A stretch of 64,000 bases of DNA from PALSA-612 sp963773055 (lineage in GTDB: Bacteria; Actinomycetota; Thermoleophilia; Gaiellales; Gaiellaceae): NCBI GenBank assembly GCA_963773055.1, contig CAVYZL010000006.1, positions 496,001 through 560,000 of the forward strand, written 5' to 3'. Position 1 is the first letter of the stretch. The number at the start of each line of letters is the position of its first letter. The translations under genes and the position numbers were made by a program. A model generated the notes under the pieces. It was given only the letters and a program-made list of their open reading frames with translations, did no database searches and was not told the DNA's origin. Below, piece by piece: positions 1 to 13,278 of this stretch.

Positions 1-1
1 C

Positions 2-52
2 GTCGTCCGCCTCGAGGACGCCTACGGGCGCGCCGGCACGTCAGAACCTTGA
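2..52 (+). CDS. possible 3' end of an upstream gene
   Basis: One frame is open from the window edge to a TGA at 50-52 and ends in LEDAYGRAGTSEP. This tail resembles the C-terminus of transketolase-family proteins, which often carry a VED-x-YG-x-G motif, but 16 residues are too few to assign a family. The stop overlaps the palindromic region before the MerR gene. It could be chance. Confidence 0.2.
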   Translation, partial: VVRLEDAYGRAGTSEP

Positions 53-70
53 CAAGCTTGTGCTAAGGTT
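45..70 (+). promoter_or_regulatory. palindromic operator/promoter before merR
   Basis: AACCTT (45-50) and AAGGTT (65-70) form an outer inverted repeat around the perfect 10-bp palindrome ACAAGCTTGT (52-61). TAAGGT (64-69) lies 7 nt before the GTG start at 77, as in a leaderless promoter. MerR proteins bind dyads in their own promoters, so this is a good candidate autoregulatory site; that role is inferred. Confidence 0.45.
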
Positions 71-76
71 CGCGCC

Positions 77-403
77 GTGGATGGGGGTTACACGGTCGGC
101 CGCGCAGCTGCGCAAACGGGCTGGTCGCCGCGGATGCTCAGGTATCTCGAGCGCGCGGGGCTTGTCGTTCCCGAGCGCACGGCAACCGGTTACCGGCGCT
201 ACGGCCTCCGCGAGCTGAACCAGCTTCGCTCGCTGCGGGACCTCCTTCAACGGTTCGACATCGACATCTCGGATGTCGCGTTCGCGTCACGCCTGCGCCG
301 CGATCCGGCGCTGCGAGCATCGCTGGACAGCTGGCTCGCCGGGATGGATCTCGAAGCGCTCGAGTGGGAGCAGCGAAAGCACGAGCGGCTGCTCGCCGCC
401 TAG
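77..403 (+). CDS. MerR-family transcriptional regulator
   Basis: This 108-aa protein has an N-terminal MerR winged helix (about residues 5-70): YTVGRAAAQTGWSPRMLRYL, then the GLV-x-P-x-R and YRRY elements typical of the family. A short helical tail follows, with no obvious Cys metal site or large effector domain, so the inducer cannot be guessed. The start is the GTG at 77; a TANNNT box sits 7 nt upstream and suggests a leaderless message. It lies about 25 nt before the S-adenosylhomocysteinase gene on the same strand, so it may regulate SAM by-product recycling. That role is inferred from position only. Confidence 0.85.
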   Translation: MDGGYTVGRAAAQTGWSPRMLRYLERAGLVVPERTATGYRRYGLRELNQLRSLRDLLQRFDIDISDVAFASRLRRDPALRASLDSWLAGMDLEALEWEQRKHERLLAA

Positions 404-430
404 AAGCAGAAAAGACAGGAGAAGATGACC

Positions 431-1699
<1,269 letters not shown>

Positions 1700-1725
1700 C
1701 CCGTTCGGACAAGGCTTCGTTGCAC

Positions 1726-1752
1726 AGGGGACAGTCGCAGTGACTGTCCCCT
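1726..1752 (+). terminator. perfect hairpin between ahcY and mtnA
   Basis: AGGGGACAGTC (1726-1736) and GACTGTCCCCT (1742-1752) form a perfect 11-bp stem with a 5-nt loop. It lies 27 nt after the ahcY stop and covers the upstream GTG (1740) that a naive caller could take as the mtnA start. A short mixed T/G stretch follows rather than a clean U-run, so it may be a weak terminator, an attenuator or an mRNA-stabilising hairpin. Confidence 0.5.
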
Positions 1753-1766
1753 TGTACGTTCTCGAC

Positions 1767-2704
<938 letters not shown>

Positions 2705-2708
<4 letters not shown>

Positions 2709-3433
2709 GGTTGCTCGTGCTCGGCGCGGGCTACGCGACGCGCCTCTACCCGTTGACGCTCGACCGCGCGAAGCCGCTGCTCCCGATCGGCGGCCGCCCG
2801 ATGGTCGATCGCCTGCTCGAGAGCCTCGATCCGATCGGCTTCGACGAGCGCTACGTGGTCACGAACGCTAAGTTCGCGGGCCAGTTCCGCGAGTGGTCGG
2901 AGGGGCGCGACGTGACCGTCATCGACGACGGCACGACGAGCGAGGAGGACCGGCTCGGGGCGATCGGCGACATCGGCCACGTGATCGAGCGCCAGGAGAT
3001 CGACGACGACCTGGTCGTGGTCGCCGGCGACAACCTCTTCTCGGAGACGTTAGGGGACTTCGGCCGCCTCGCCCGCGAGCGGAACGAACCGCTGCTCGCG
3101 GTCCACGACATCGGCGATCTCGACCTGATTCGCGGCCGCTACAACTCGATCGAGATCGACGAAGCCGGGCGCGTGACGTACTTCGAGGAGAAGCCCCAGG
3201 AGCCGCGCTCGACGCTCTCCGGAATCGCGCTCTATTTCTACCCACGCCACACGTTGCCGTTGATTGCGGAGTACCTTGCGAACGGCGAGAACCCCGACCA
3301 GCCGGGGCGCCTCGTCCAGTGGCTCTACCCTCGCGTCGACGTCTTCACCTGGCAGGTGCCCGGGCGCTGGTACGACATCGGCTCACGGGAGCAGCTCGAG
3401 GAAGCGGACCGGATCTTCTCGGCACCGAGCTGA
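2705..3433 (+). CDS. sugar nucleotidyltransferase (NTP transferase family)
   Basis: A 242-aa nucleotidyltransferase of the glucose-1-phosphate thymidylyltransferase / mannose-1-phosphate guanylyltransferase superfamily. The N-terminus LVLGAGYATRLYPLTLDRAK is the nucleotide-binding signature (GxGTRL type, here GYATRL), with the conserved Lys in AKPLLPIGG. VVVAGDNLF supplies the metal-binding Asp, and YFEEKP and RWYDIGS are later family motifs. It lacks the C-terminal left-handed beta-helix of bifunctional members. It overlaps mtnA by 4 nt, so they are co-translated, although the metabolic link is not evident. Sugar and base specificity cannot be read from the sequence. Confidence 0.85.
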
Positions 3434-3472
3434 CACAGACCCGTCGCCGCCGCCGGCGTACGGTGCGCGGAG

Positions 3473-4129
3473 ATGCTCGAACTGCTCTTCCCGCAGCGCT
3501 GCGCGATCTGCCGGCGCCCGGGAGCACAGCTCTGCGGCGCATGCGCGAAGGCGCTCGGAAGGATCCCGCCGCCATGGTGTGAGCGCTGCGGGGCGCCGAC
3601 GGCATGGCCCGTTCGCCGCTGCGGCGAGTGCGCCGGCCGCCGGCTTGCGTTCGCATCAGCGAGGGCAGCGGTGATCTACGACGCGCAGGCGAAGCTTCTG
3701 ATCCGCTCGTGGAAGGAGCGCGGCGTGCGCGGGCTCTCGAGCGTCGCGGCCGACGTAGTTGCCGGCACGGTTGCGCGGCCCGACGTCGATGCGATCGCAT
3801 TCGTTCCACCCGACGGCGACCGGAGCCTTGTCCGCGGCCATCATCCGGCGGCAGCGCTCGCGGTTGCGCTCGGCGGGCGCTGGGAGCTCCCGGCCATCTC
3901 CGTGCTGCGGCGCACGAGGGAGGCGGCACGCCAGGCGGAGCTCCCGCTCGCGGCGAGGCGGACCAACCTCCGCGGCGCCTTCGCTGCGACGAACGACGTC
4001 CCGGGGCGGATCTGTCTCGTGGACGACGTTTACACGAGCGGTGGCACGGCGCACGCGGCCGCATCAGCGCTGCGCAAAGGCGGCGCGCGCACAGTCTCGG
4101 TGGTGACGTTGGCGCGGGCCGTTCGGTAG
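3473..4129 (+). CDS. comF: ComF-family phosphoribosyltransferase-like protein
   Basis: 218 aa with an N-terminal zinc-ribbon region (residues about 7-60): CAICRRPGAQLCGAC and CERCGAP, followed by CGEC. A C-terminal type I phosphoribosyltransferase fold contains the PRPP-binding motif ICLVDDVYTSGGTAHA. In naturally competent bacteria ComF acts with ComFA at the membrane in single-strand DNA uptake; elsewhere its role is uncertain. QAELPLAARRTNLRGAF is also a typical ComF segment. The start is ATG 3473, with a possible -10 (TACGGT, 3459-3464) 8 nt upstream. No other competence genes are seen nearby. Confidence 0.9.
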   Translation: MLELLFPQRCAICRRPGAQLCGACAKALGRIPPPWCERCGAPTAWPVRRCGECAGRRLAFASARAAVIYDAQAKLLIRSWKERGVRGLSSVAADVVAGTVARPDVDAIAFVPPDGDRSLVRGHHPAAALAVALGGRWELPAISVLRRTREAARQAELPLAARRTNLRGAFAATNDVPGRICLVDDVYTSGGTAHAAASALRKGGARTVSVVTLARAVR

Positions 4130-4164
4130 ATTCAGCTCGGTCCCGATCCACTCGAGGAGGCGCG

Positions 4165-4713
4165 ATGCGGCTTGACGTGAAGGGCAGGAGCGTCAGGGTG
4201 ACGCCGGAGATGCGGGACTACGCACAGCGAAAGATGGGGAAGCTGGCGAAGCAGCTCGCGGATCCGACGCACGTGGAGGTCGAGCTCGCCATCGAGAAGA
4301 ACCCGTCCATCGCCGACAACCACATCGCCGAGGCGACCGTGTGGACGAAGGGGCCTGTCTTACGGGCCCGGGAGGCGTCGCCGGACATGCGCGCCTCGAT
4401 CGACCAGCTCGTCGCCAAGCTCGAACGTCAGGTGGTGCGCTACCGGCAGAAGGCGCGCCACGAGCACGAGCGACATGAACCGCCACCCGCCGACCAGCCA
4501 CCCGTTCTGCCCGAGGAGGACGCCGTGATCGTGAAGAAGAAGCAGTTCGCGCTCAACCCGCTAACGCCTGAGGAGGCGATCCTCCAGCTCGAGCTGATCG
4601 GCCACGACTTCTTCGTCTTCCGCGACCTCGAATCGGGCGAGATCAACGTCCTCTACCGCCGAAACGACGGCGACTACGGCCTGATCGAGCCGTCCCCCGT
4701 CCAGCCCGCGTAG
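4165..4713 (+). CDS. hpf: long ribosome hibernation promoting factor
   Basis: 182 aa. The N-terminal S30AE/HPF domain (about 1-105) starts LDVKGRSVRVTPEMRDYAQR and binds the 30S decoding region. A linker rich in His, Glu and Pro follows, then the C-terminal dimerisation domain (about 125-180) with VKKKQFALNPLTPEEAI, FFVFRD and NVLYRRNDGDYGLIEP. This long form promotes 100S ribosome dimers in stationary phase. GAGGAGG at 4154-4160 is a strong ribosome binding site, and TAGATT (4127-4132) may be its -10, implying a separate promoter inside the end of comF. In many bacteria hpf lies directly upstream of secA; here one small gene separates them. Confidence 0.94.
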   Translation: MRLDVKGRSVRVTPEMRDYAQRKMGKLAKQLADPTHVEVELAIEKNPSIADNHIAEATVWTKGPVLRAREASPDMRASIDQLVAKLERQVVRYRQKARHEHERHEPPPADQPPVLPEEDAVIVKKKQFALNPLTPEEAILQLELIGHDFFVFRDLESGEINVLYRRNDGDYGLIEPSPVQPA

Positions 4714-5267
4714 TGCGCTTCTTCCGAAAGGAGCCGCTGCACCGGCGGCTCGCGCGCGAGGCGGAGATCCTCGTCGACGAGCCGCCCCCGGTCGACACGA
4801 CCCCGCGTTGGGGCGGGCCGGGCATCCACGGCATCCCGCGCATGCGGGAGTGGGACGCGACCGCCGTTTCCGAGGCTCCCGGGATCGAGGAGGACGAGGT
4901 GACGTTTGCGACGCTTCCCGACGGGACGCTGATCGTCGACGGCGACGCGGACTGTGCTGCGCTCGCAGACGCGCTCGAGACACAGCTGCCCCCTCCCTAT
5001 CGCGCCTGGGCGATCCGGAAGGACGGATCGCAGTGGGCGGTGGCGGGGCGCACGATCGAGGTGGCGGAGCTCTCGCCCGACGTGGACGGAGACGTCATCG
5101 ACCTCACGGTCAGGGACGGTGAGCGCTCGCTCGTCGTCGACGGGATGCCGACCTTCGGAGGCGTGCCACCGCTCGAGCGGCTCGCCGGAGATCGCTACGA
5201 CGCCTACGTCGCGCACGCGGAGCGGCTCGACGGCCCGTACTGGGACGTGCGCGTCACCCCTCTGTAG
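4713..5267 (+). CDS. hypothetical protein between hpf and secA
   Basis: 184 aa, no family recognised. The GTG start overlaps the hpf stop by one base (TAGTG), so the two are translationally coupled. The N-terminus is basic (FFRKEPLHRRLAREAE), followed by a Pro-rich stretch and an acidic, mostly beta-predicted C-terminal half (LPDGTLIVDGDADC, YRAWAIRKDGSQWAVAGRTI). There is no signal peptide or membrane segment. The repeated short beta stretches suggest a small cytosolic domain. Its position between hpf and secA points to a conserved lineage-specific gene, but function is unknown. Confidence 0.8.
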   Translation: MRFFRKEPLHRRLAREAEILVDEPPPVDTTPRWGGPGIHGIPRMREWDATAVSEAPGIEEDEVTFATLPDGTLIVDGDADCAALADALETQLPPPYRAWAIRKDGSQWAVAGRTIEVAELSPDVDGDVIDLTVRDGERSLVVDGMPTFGGVPPLERLAGDRYDAYVAHAERLDGPYWDVRVTPL

Positions 5268-5285
5268 CGCCGGTACCCTAGGCGC

Positions 5286-8069
<2,784 letters not shown>

Positions 8070-8122
8070 CGCGAGGGGACCGCCGTTGCCCGTCCAGCGC
8101 CGTGGCCGGTTAGCCTTCCCTC

Positions 8123-9224
8123 ATGGCCGACGCCGTTTCGCTCGACGACCAGCTGAAGGAGATCGGGGCCCAGCTCGACTGGGTCCGTGATTACCTTTGA
8201 CCCGGATACGGTGCGAACGCGCATCGGCGAGCTCGAGCAGGAGCTGGGCGCGCCGGGCTTCTGGGACGAACAGCAGCACGCAGCACGCGTCTCGGCCGAG
8301 CACGCCCGTCTGACGAAGCGGCTCGACCGCTACGAGCGGCTCCGCTCCGACTACGAGGACGCGGCCGAGCTGTACGCGATGGACGGCGGCATGGAGGACG
8401 AGATCGCCGCGTCGGTCGCTCCGCTCACCCAGGAGCTCCTGCGGCTCCAGGAGGAGGCGCTCTTCCACGACGAGTACGACTCGGGCGACGCGGTCGTGAC
8501 CGTCGTCGGCGGCACCGGCGGCACGGACGCCCAGGACTGGGCGGAGATCGTGCTGCGCATGTACCTCCGCTGGGCCGCGGCGCGCGGGTTCGAAACGGAG
8601 CTGCTCGAGGCAAGCCCGGGCGAGGAGGCGGGCCTCAAGTCCGCCACGTTCTCCGTGCGCGGCGAGAACGCCTACGGGACGCTCAAGGCAGAGCGTGGCG
8701 TGCACAGGCTCGTCAGGCTGTCCCCGTTCGACCAGGCGCACCGCCGTCACACGTCCTTCGCACAGGTGATCGTCAGCCCGCTGCTCGACGACAGTGCCGA
8801 GCTCGAGATCGACGAGTCGGAGATCCGCGTCGACACCTATCGCGCCTCGGGCGCCGGCGGCCAGCATGTGAACAAGACCGACTCCGCGGTGCGGATCACG
8901 CACCTGCCTTCGGGGATCGTCGTTCAGTGCCAGAACGAGCGCTCGCAGATCTCGAACCGTCAGACCGCGCTCCGCATCCTCCGCTCGCGGCTCGTCGAGC
9001 TCGAGCACGAAAAGCGCGAGGCGGAGCTCGCAAGGGAGCGCGGAGAGGTGCAGGACACGGGATTCGGGAGTCAAATCCGGAGCTATGTGCTGCACCCGTA
9101 CCAGCAGGTCAAGGACCACCGGACGCAGCACGAGACGGGGAACGCGCAGGGCGTGCTCGACGGTGATCTGGACGGCTTCATCCACGCGTATCTCCTCGAC
9201 AGCGCGGCTGGCAGGGTGCGCTAG
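8123..9224 (+). CDS. prfB: peptide chain release factor 2, programmed +1 frameshift
   Basis: Releases peptides at UGA and UAA codons. A 25-codon leader frame (ATG 8123 to CTT 8195-8197) meets an in-frame TGA at 8198-8200; slipping +1 on CTT-TGA-C continues with GAC at 8199 to the stop at 9222-9224, giving about 366 aa. The body carries the RF2 anticodon-mimic SPF (SPFDQAHRRHTSF, about residue 198) and the GGQ peptidyl-hydrolysis loop (SGAGGQHVNKTDSAV, about 246). The leader residues MADAVSLDDQLKEIGAQLDW match RF2 N-termini. A nearer ATG at 8187 in the body frame would truncate the protein and is unlikely. TAGCCT (8111-8116) sits 6 nt before ATG 8123. Confidence 0.95.
8192..8201 (+). other. 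RF2 programmed +1 frameshift site
   Basis: TAC CTT TGA C: the classical CUU-UGA-C slippery site of prfB, where low RF2 lets the P-site tRNA-Leu slip forward. The upstream Shine-Dalgarno-like stimulator is poor here: instead of AGGGGG next to the site there is GGGTCCGTGAT, of which GTGAT could pair with the AUCAC part of the 16S 3' end. Confidence 0.93.
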
Positions 9225-9243
9225 GGGCCGCCGGGGGTTTGGC

Positions 9244-9285
9244 TACAATTCCGCCTCGACATCGGCCGGTGTCTGAGACGCCGGC
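9244..9285 (+). promoter_or_regulatory. putative ftsEX promoter -10 and leader hairpin
   Basis: TACAAT at 9244-9249 is a near-consensus -10 box (no clear -35). It is followed by GCCGGTGTC (9265-9273) and GACGCCGGC (9277-9285), a 9-bp stem with one G-U pair and a 3-nt loop, just before the ftsE GTG. It may instead terminate prfB transcripts. Confidence 0.4.
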
Positions 9286-9297
9286 GCGCTTCTCCTT

Positions 9298-10062
9298 GTG
9301 TCAGAGCTGAACTCCCCATCCCAGGCGGCCGCGGCGGTCGTAGAGCCGGCGGAGACTGCCTCGCCGGTCGCAGGCCCCTCCTCGATGGTCGTCTTCGAGA
9401 GCGTGACGAAGGTCTACGAGCCGGACGTCACCGCGCTCCGTGACGTCTCGTTCGTGATCGACAAGGGCGAGTTCGTGTTCGTCGTCGGCGCCTCCGGCTC
9501 GGGGAAGTCGACGGTGATCCGCCTCCTGATCAAGGAGCTCGAGCCGACGCGGGGACGGATCATCGTCGGCGGGCGCGACCTCGGCCGGCTCAAGCGCTCG
9601 CGCGTCCCGCTGCTCCGCCGCAACGTCGCGTGCGTGTTCCAGGACTACAAGCTGCTGCCGAACCGCACGGCGTACGAGAACGTCGCCTACGCGCTCAAGG
9701 TGCGTGGTCAGGGCAGCGACGAGATCCGCCGCACGGTGCCCGAGGTGCTCTCCCTCGTCGGTCTCTCGCACAAGTCGAGCTCGTATCCGGACGAGCTCTC
9801 GGGCGGCGAGCAACAGCGCGTCTCGATCGCGCGTGCCGTCGCCAACCACCCGCCCCTGCTCGTCTGCGACGAGCCGACGGGGAACCTCGACCCGGACACG
9901 TCGGTCGGGATCATGCAGCTCCTGTACCGGATCAACCGCGCCGGCACGACGATCCTCATGGTCACCCACGACCGGGAGATGGTGGACAAGATGCGGAAGC
10001 GCGTGATTGCGCTCGACGAGGGTCGGCTGATGCGCGACGAGCGCCGCGGGGGCTACGAATGA
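9298..10062 (+). CDS. ftsE: cell division ATP-binding protein FtsE
   Basis: ABC ATPase that with FtsX controls peptidoglycan hydrolases at the septum. Walker A is GASGSGKST, the Q-loop region is CVFQDYKLLPNRTAYENVA, the ABC signature is LSGGEQQRV, Walker B is LLVCDEPTGNLD, and the H-loop is MVTHD. The ORF from GTG 9298 gives 254 aa, with about 29 extra residues (Ala/Pro/Ser-rich) before the usual FtsE start. ATG 9385 (MVVFESVTKVY) fits the family better, but neither start has a clear ribosome binding site. The TGA overlaps the ftsX ATG (ATGA), so translation is coupled. Confidence 0.95.
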   Translation: MSELNSPSQAAAAVVEPAETASPVAGPSSMVVFESVTKVYEPDVTALRDVSFVIDKGEFVFVVGASGSGKSTVIRLLIKELEPTRGRIIVGGRDLGRLKRSRVPLLRRNVACVFQDYKLLPNRTAYENVAYALKVRGQGSDEIRRTVPEVLSLVGLSHKSSSYPDELSGGEQQRVSIARAVANHPPLLVCDEPTGNLDPDTSVGIMQLLYRINRAGTTILMVTHDREMVDKMRKRVIALDEGRLMRDERRGGYE

Positions 10063-10964
10063 AGCTCAGGGTCGTCTTCGGCGAAGCGTTTCGCTCGCTC
10101 GGCGCGAGCATGTCGACGACGGTCGCGGCCACGCTGACGGTGCTGATCGGCATGTTCGTTCTCGGCCTGACGATCGCGCTCGGTACCTGGGTGCTCGCGT
10201 GGTCCGATCATGCGAAGCGGCAGCTGCTCGACAAGGTCTACTTCTGCACCGCCGGCTACCACCAGTGCGAAAGGGACGTGAAGCCGAAGGAGGTCGAAGG
10301 CGTGCGGCTGTGGCTTGCGAAGGACGACCGCATCAAGACGTTCCGCTTCATCTCTGCAGACGAAGCGCTCAAGCAGATGAAGAAGCGCTACCCGGACTAC
10401 ACGGCGAACCTCACGTACAACCCGCTGCCCGCGTCATTCGAGGTGATCCCGGCCAAGGCCGAGTACACGGACGACATCAAGCGCGACCTGCTGATCTCGG
10501 GGCCGGGCGCGACGAAGCCGGCCGGGCTCGACGAGATCAAGGACGGCGGCGAGAAGTCCCGCAGGGTGATCAAGGTGGCGAGCATCATCGAGGCGGTGTT
10601 CCTGATCGGGCTGATCGTGCTGCTCGTGGCGTCGACGTTGCTGATCGCGAACACGATCCGGCTGTCGATCTTCTCCCGGCGTCGCGAGATCGAGGTGATG
10701 AAGCTCGTGGGGGCGACCAACTGGTTCGTGCGCGGGCCGTTCATGGTCGAAGGGCTGATCTGCGGATTGATCGGATCCGTCGCTGCGATCCTCATGCTCG
10801 TGATCGGCCGTGAGCTCGTGCTGCCGTCGCTGCCGCAGGTGAACAGCACGCCCGACGTGAAGGCGCTCGCCTTCGAAGTGACGGCGTTGCTGATCCTCGG
10901 CGCCGGCCTGCTGCTCGGGGCGCTCGGCTCGGCGCTCACGCTCCACCGATTCCTCCGCGTCTGA
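10059..10964 (+). CDS. ftsX: cell division permease-like protein FtsX
   Basis: Membrane partner of FtsE; its large extracellular loop activates cell-wall hydrolases. The 301-aa protein has a first membrane span at about 20-50, an extracellular domain (about 55-165) with a Cys pair in the segment FCTAGYHQCERD that may form a disulfide, and three C-terminal spans (about 175-205, 225-250, 270-295) of the FtsX fold with SIFSRRREIEVMKLVGATNW, the coupling-helix region contacting FtsE. It overlaps ftsE by 4 nt and lies in a conventional ftsEX operon. Confidence 0.95.
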   Translation: MKLRVVFGEAFRSLGASMSTTVAATLTVLIGMFVLGLTIALGTWVLAWSDHAKRQLLDKVYFCTAGYHQCERDVKPKEVEGVRLWLAKDDRIKTFRFISADEALKQMKKRYPDYTANLTYNPLPASFEVIPAKAEYTDDIKRDLLISGPGATKPAGLDEIKDGGEKSRRVIKVASIIEAVFLIGLIVLLVASTLLIANTIRLSIFSRRREIEVMKLVGATNWFVRGPFMVEGLICGLIGSVAAILMLVIGRELVLPSLPQVNSTPDVKALAFEVTALLILGAGLLLGALGSALTLHRFLRV

Positions 10965-11030
10965 CCCTTTGCTGGCGGGGCCACCCCGTGCCTCCTCCCG
11001 ATCTCGATCGTAGTCGGAAAATCGTGACGC

Positions 11031-12773
11031 GTGGGATACGCGATCGTGCCGAAACAGCGTCAACCACCGGATAACGCCACGCCCGCGAGCGACCTGCTCG
11101 TCGTCGAGATCCGGCGTCGAGGCAAGCTCGTCGTTGGCGACCCGGCCTTCGTTCCCGGCGTCCCGGTCGTGATCGACAGGCGCGGCCTCGGAGCTGCCGG
11201 CGTGGGCGACCTCGCCGTAGTCCGCACCCGACACGGACGCGCGCAGATCGAGCGGGTGCTCGGTCCGGCCGACCGCATCGAGGCCGTGCTCGAGGCGCAT
11301 CTCGAGCAGGCGGGAGAGACCGGCGCGACCGAGCCCTACGACACCCCCGCGCCGTCCATGGAGGATCGTGTCGACCTACGCGGGTTGACGACGGTCACGA
11401 TCGACCCGGAGACGGCCAAGGATTTCGACGACGCGATCTCCGTCGAGCGCGACGGCGAGCAGCTCCGCGCGTATATCCACATCGCCGACGTCTCCCACTT
11501 CGTCGCACCTGGCACGCCGCTCGACCGAGGCGCGATGGCACGCGCCGTGTCCGTCTATGTCCCGGGACGGGTGGCCCCGATGCTTCCGCCCGAGCTTGCA
11601 GACGACCTCTGCAGCCTGCGGCCGAACGAGGACCGCCCGACGGTGACCGTCGAGATCCCCTTCGATACCGAGCTCAACGCGGGCACACCGACCTTCTACC
11701 GATCAGTGATCCGGAGTGACGCAAGGCTCAGCTACGGCGAGGCCGAGCGTATGCTCGCCGGCAACGGCACGCATGACCCCGGCGTCACCGAGACGGTCGT
11801 GCTCGCGGAGCGGATCGCGGGCGAGCTCCGACGTCGCCGGTTCGCGCGTGGCGCGCTACGGGTCGAGTCGCCCGAGGCTGCGTTCTCGTTCGACGGCGAC
11901 GGCGGGATTGCAGACGCGTGGCTCGATGCGGAGCCGGCGGCGCACGCGCTCGTCGAGGAGCTGATGATCCTCGCGAACGAGGCCGTCGCCGGCTTCCTGG
12001 CAGACCGGCGCGCGGAGGCGCTCTACCGCGTACACGAGTCTCCCGAAGCGCAATCGATCATCCGGCTCGCCACCGCGCTCGCCGAGCTCGGCGTCCCGAC
12101 GCCGCCGACGCCGGAGGCGGAAAGCCTGACGCCGCGCGCGGCGGCTCTGCTCGCCGGCGAGATCTCCGAGCGGGTGCAGGCCTACGTGGGGAGCTCGGGT
12201 CGGGGCCGCTTTGCGTTTCCCTCACTCGTCCTGCGCGCGCTCAAGCAGGCGCGCTACGACCCGGCGAACCTCGGCCACTCCGGCCTCCAGAGCGCCGCCT
12301 ACTGCCATTTCACGTCGCCGATCCGCCGCTACCCGGATCTCGTCTGCCACCGCGCGCTGCTGCGTGCCGTAGGCGCAGGGGACGATCCACCGCCGGACGA
12401 CATCAGCGAGGCGGCGGAGCAGATCTCGACGCGCGAACGGCTAGCGGCGGGGGTGGAGTACGGCGCCGACGCCATCTGCCTCGCGTGGCTCCTCGAGCGG
12501 CGGCTGTTCGAGAGCGGCTGGGACGCGACCTTCGACGGCGAGATCACCGGCTTGATCGGGGCCGGCCTGTTCGTGCGGTTCGACGACGTATTCGAGGGAT
12601 TCGTCCCCTCGCGGACGATCCGCGACGACTACTACGAGCTGACGCCGCTCGGGACCGGCCTGCAGGGCCGGCGCGGCGGACGCGTGTTCCGCCTCGGCGA
12701 CCCGCTCACCGTACGCGTGGAGGAGGTCCGGCGCATGGAGGGCAAGGTCGAGCTCCGGCTGGCCGGCCGCTAG
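11031..12773 (+). CDS. rnr: RNase R/RNase II family 3'-5' exoribonuclease
   Basis: 580 aa. The RNB catalytic domain starts at about residue 115 with TIDPETAKDFDDAISV, whose Asp cluster binds the catalytic metals, and contains the family segments YIHIADVSHFV and CSLRPNEDRPTVTVE. SPIRRYPDLVCHRALL follows in the C-terminal half. A C-terminal S1-like RNA-binding domain includes GLIGAGLFVRFDDVFEGFVPS. The N-terminal cold-shock domains are reduced, so the protein is shorter than E. coli RNase R (about 810 aa). The start is GTG 11031; no strong ribosome binding site is visible, so a different start is possible. In other bacteria rnr often travels with smpB and secG; here smpB lies 2 kb downstream, consistent with RNase R degrading tmRNA-tagged messages. 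Confidence 0.9.
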   Translation: MGYAIVPKQRQPPDNATPASDLLVVEIRRRGKLVVGDPAFVPGVPVVIDRRGLGAAGVGDLAVVRTRHGRAQIERVLGPADRIEAVLEAHLEQAGETGATEPYDTPAPSMEDRVDLRGLTTVTIDPETAKDFDDAISVERDGEQLRAYIHIADVSHFVAPGTPLDRGAMARAVSVYVPGRVAPMLPPELADDLCSLRPNEDRPTVTVEIPFDTELNAGTPTFYRSVIRSDARLSYGEAERMLAGNGTHDPGVTETVVLAERIAGELRRRRFARGALRVESPEAAFSFDGDGGIADAWLDAEPAAHALVEELMILANEAVAGFLADRRAEALYRVHESPEAQSIIRLATALAELGVPTPPTPEAESLTPRAAALLAGEISERVQAYVGSSGRGRFAFPSLVLRALKQARYDPANLGHSGLQSAAYCHFTSPIRRYPDLVCHRALLRAVGAGDDPPPDDISEAAEQISTRERLAAGVEYGADAICLAWLLERRLFESGWDATFDGEITGLIGAGLFVRFDDVFEGFVPSRTIRDDYYELTPLGTGLQGRRGGRVFRLGDPLTVRVEEVRRMEGKVELRLAGR

Positions 12774-12859
12774 CGTTCGGCCGGCCGAGGGGGCGGCGCA
12801 CGTGAACGCGGTGGTCGACGCAGGTGATCGCGGTCGCCGGGCCGTGATATGAAGGAGCT

Positions 12860-13273
12860 ATGGGTTTGCCGACCGCCGACAAATTGCGCGAGATCCCGCT
12901 CTTTGCCGAGCTTCCGGACCACGCAGTCCAACACATCGCCGGCATCGCCACGGAGATCGAATGCCCTCCGGGAACCGTGCTCGGGCAGGTCGACGACCCA
13001 GGTGCGGGCATGTACGTCGTCGAGGAGGGCACCGTCGTCGTCGAGGTGCGGGGCGGCGTCCAGATCGAGCTCGGTCCCGGGGAGTTCGTCGGCGAGCTCT
13101 CGCTGCTCGTGCCCGACGCGCACCGGATCGGCCGGATCCGAGCGCTGACAGACGTCCGCTGTCTTGCCATCAGCCGCGAGGCGTTCTCCGAGTTGCTCGA
13201 GGACGAGCCAGAGCTCGCGGTCGCCATGCTCCCCGTGCTCGCGCGGCGGCTGGCCGACGCGATGCAGCCCTAG
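12860..13273 (+). CDS. cyclic nucleotide-binding domain protein
   Basis: 137 aa made of a single Crp-type cNMP-binding beta-barrel: LFAELPDHAVQHIAGIATE, GTVVVEVRGGVQIELGPGEFVGELSLLV (phosphate-binding cassette region with the Gly-Glu-Leu-Ser element), and ISREAFSELLEDEP. There is no C-terminal helix-turn-helix, so it is not itself a DNA-binding Crp protein; it may be a stand-alone sensor or partner subunit. AAGGAG at 12852-12857 places the start at ATG 12860. It is convergent with an adjacent class III nucleotidyl cyclase gene, so a cAMP/cGMP signalling link is plausible but inferred. Confidence 0.85.
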   Translation: MGLPTADKLREIPLFAELPDHAVQHIAGIATEIECPPGTVLGQVDDPGAGMYVVEEGTVVVEVRGGVQIELGPGEFVGELSLLVPDAHRIGRIRALTDVRCLAISREAFSELLEDEPELAVAMLPVLARRLADAMQP

Positions 13274-13278
13274 GAGGA

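Noticed and set aside
8187..9224. prfB starting at the ATG at 8187
   Set aside because: It would lose the RF2 N-terminus; the leader frame from 8123 with the CTT-TGA-C site explains the gene fully.
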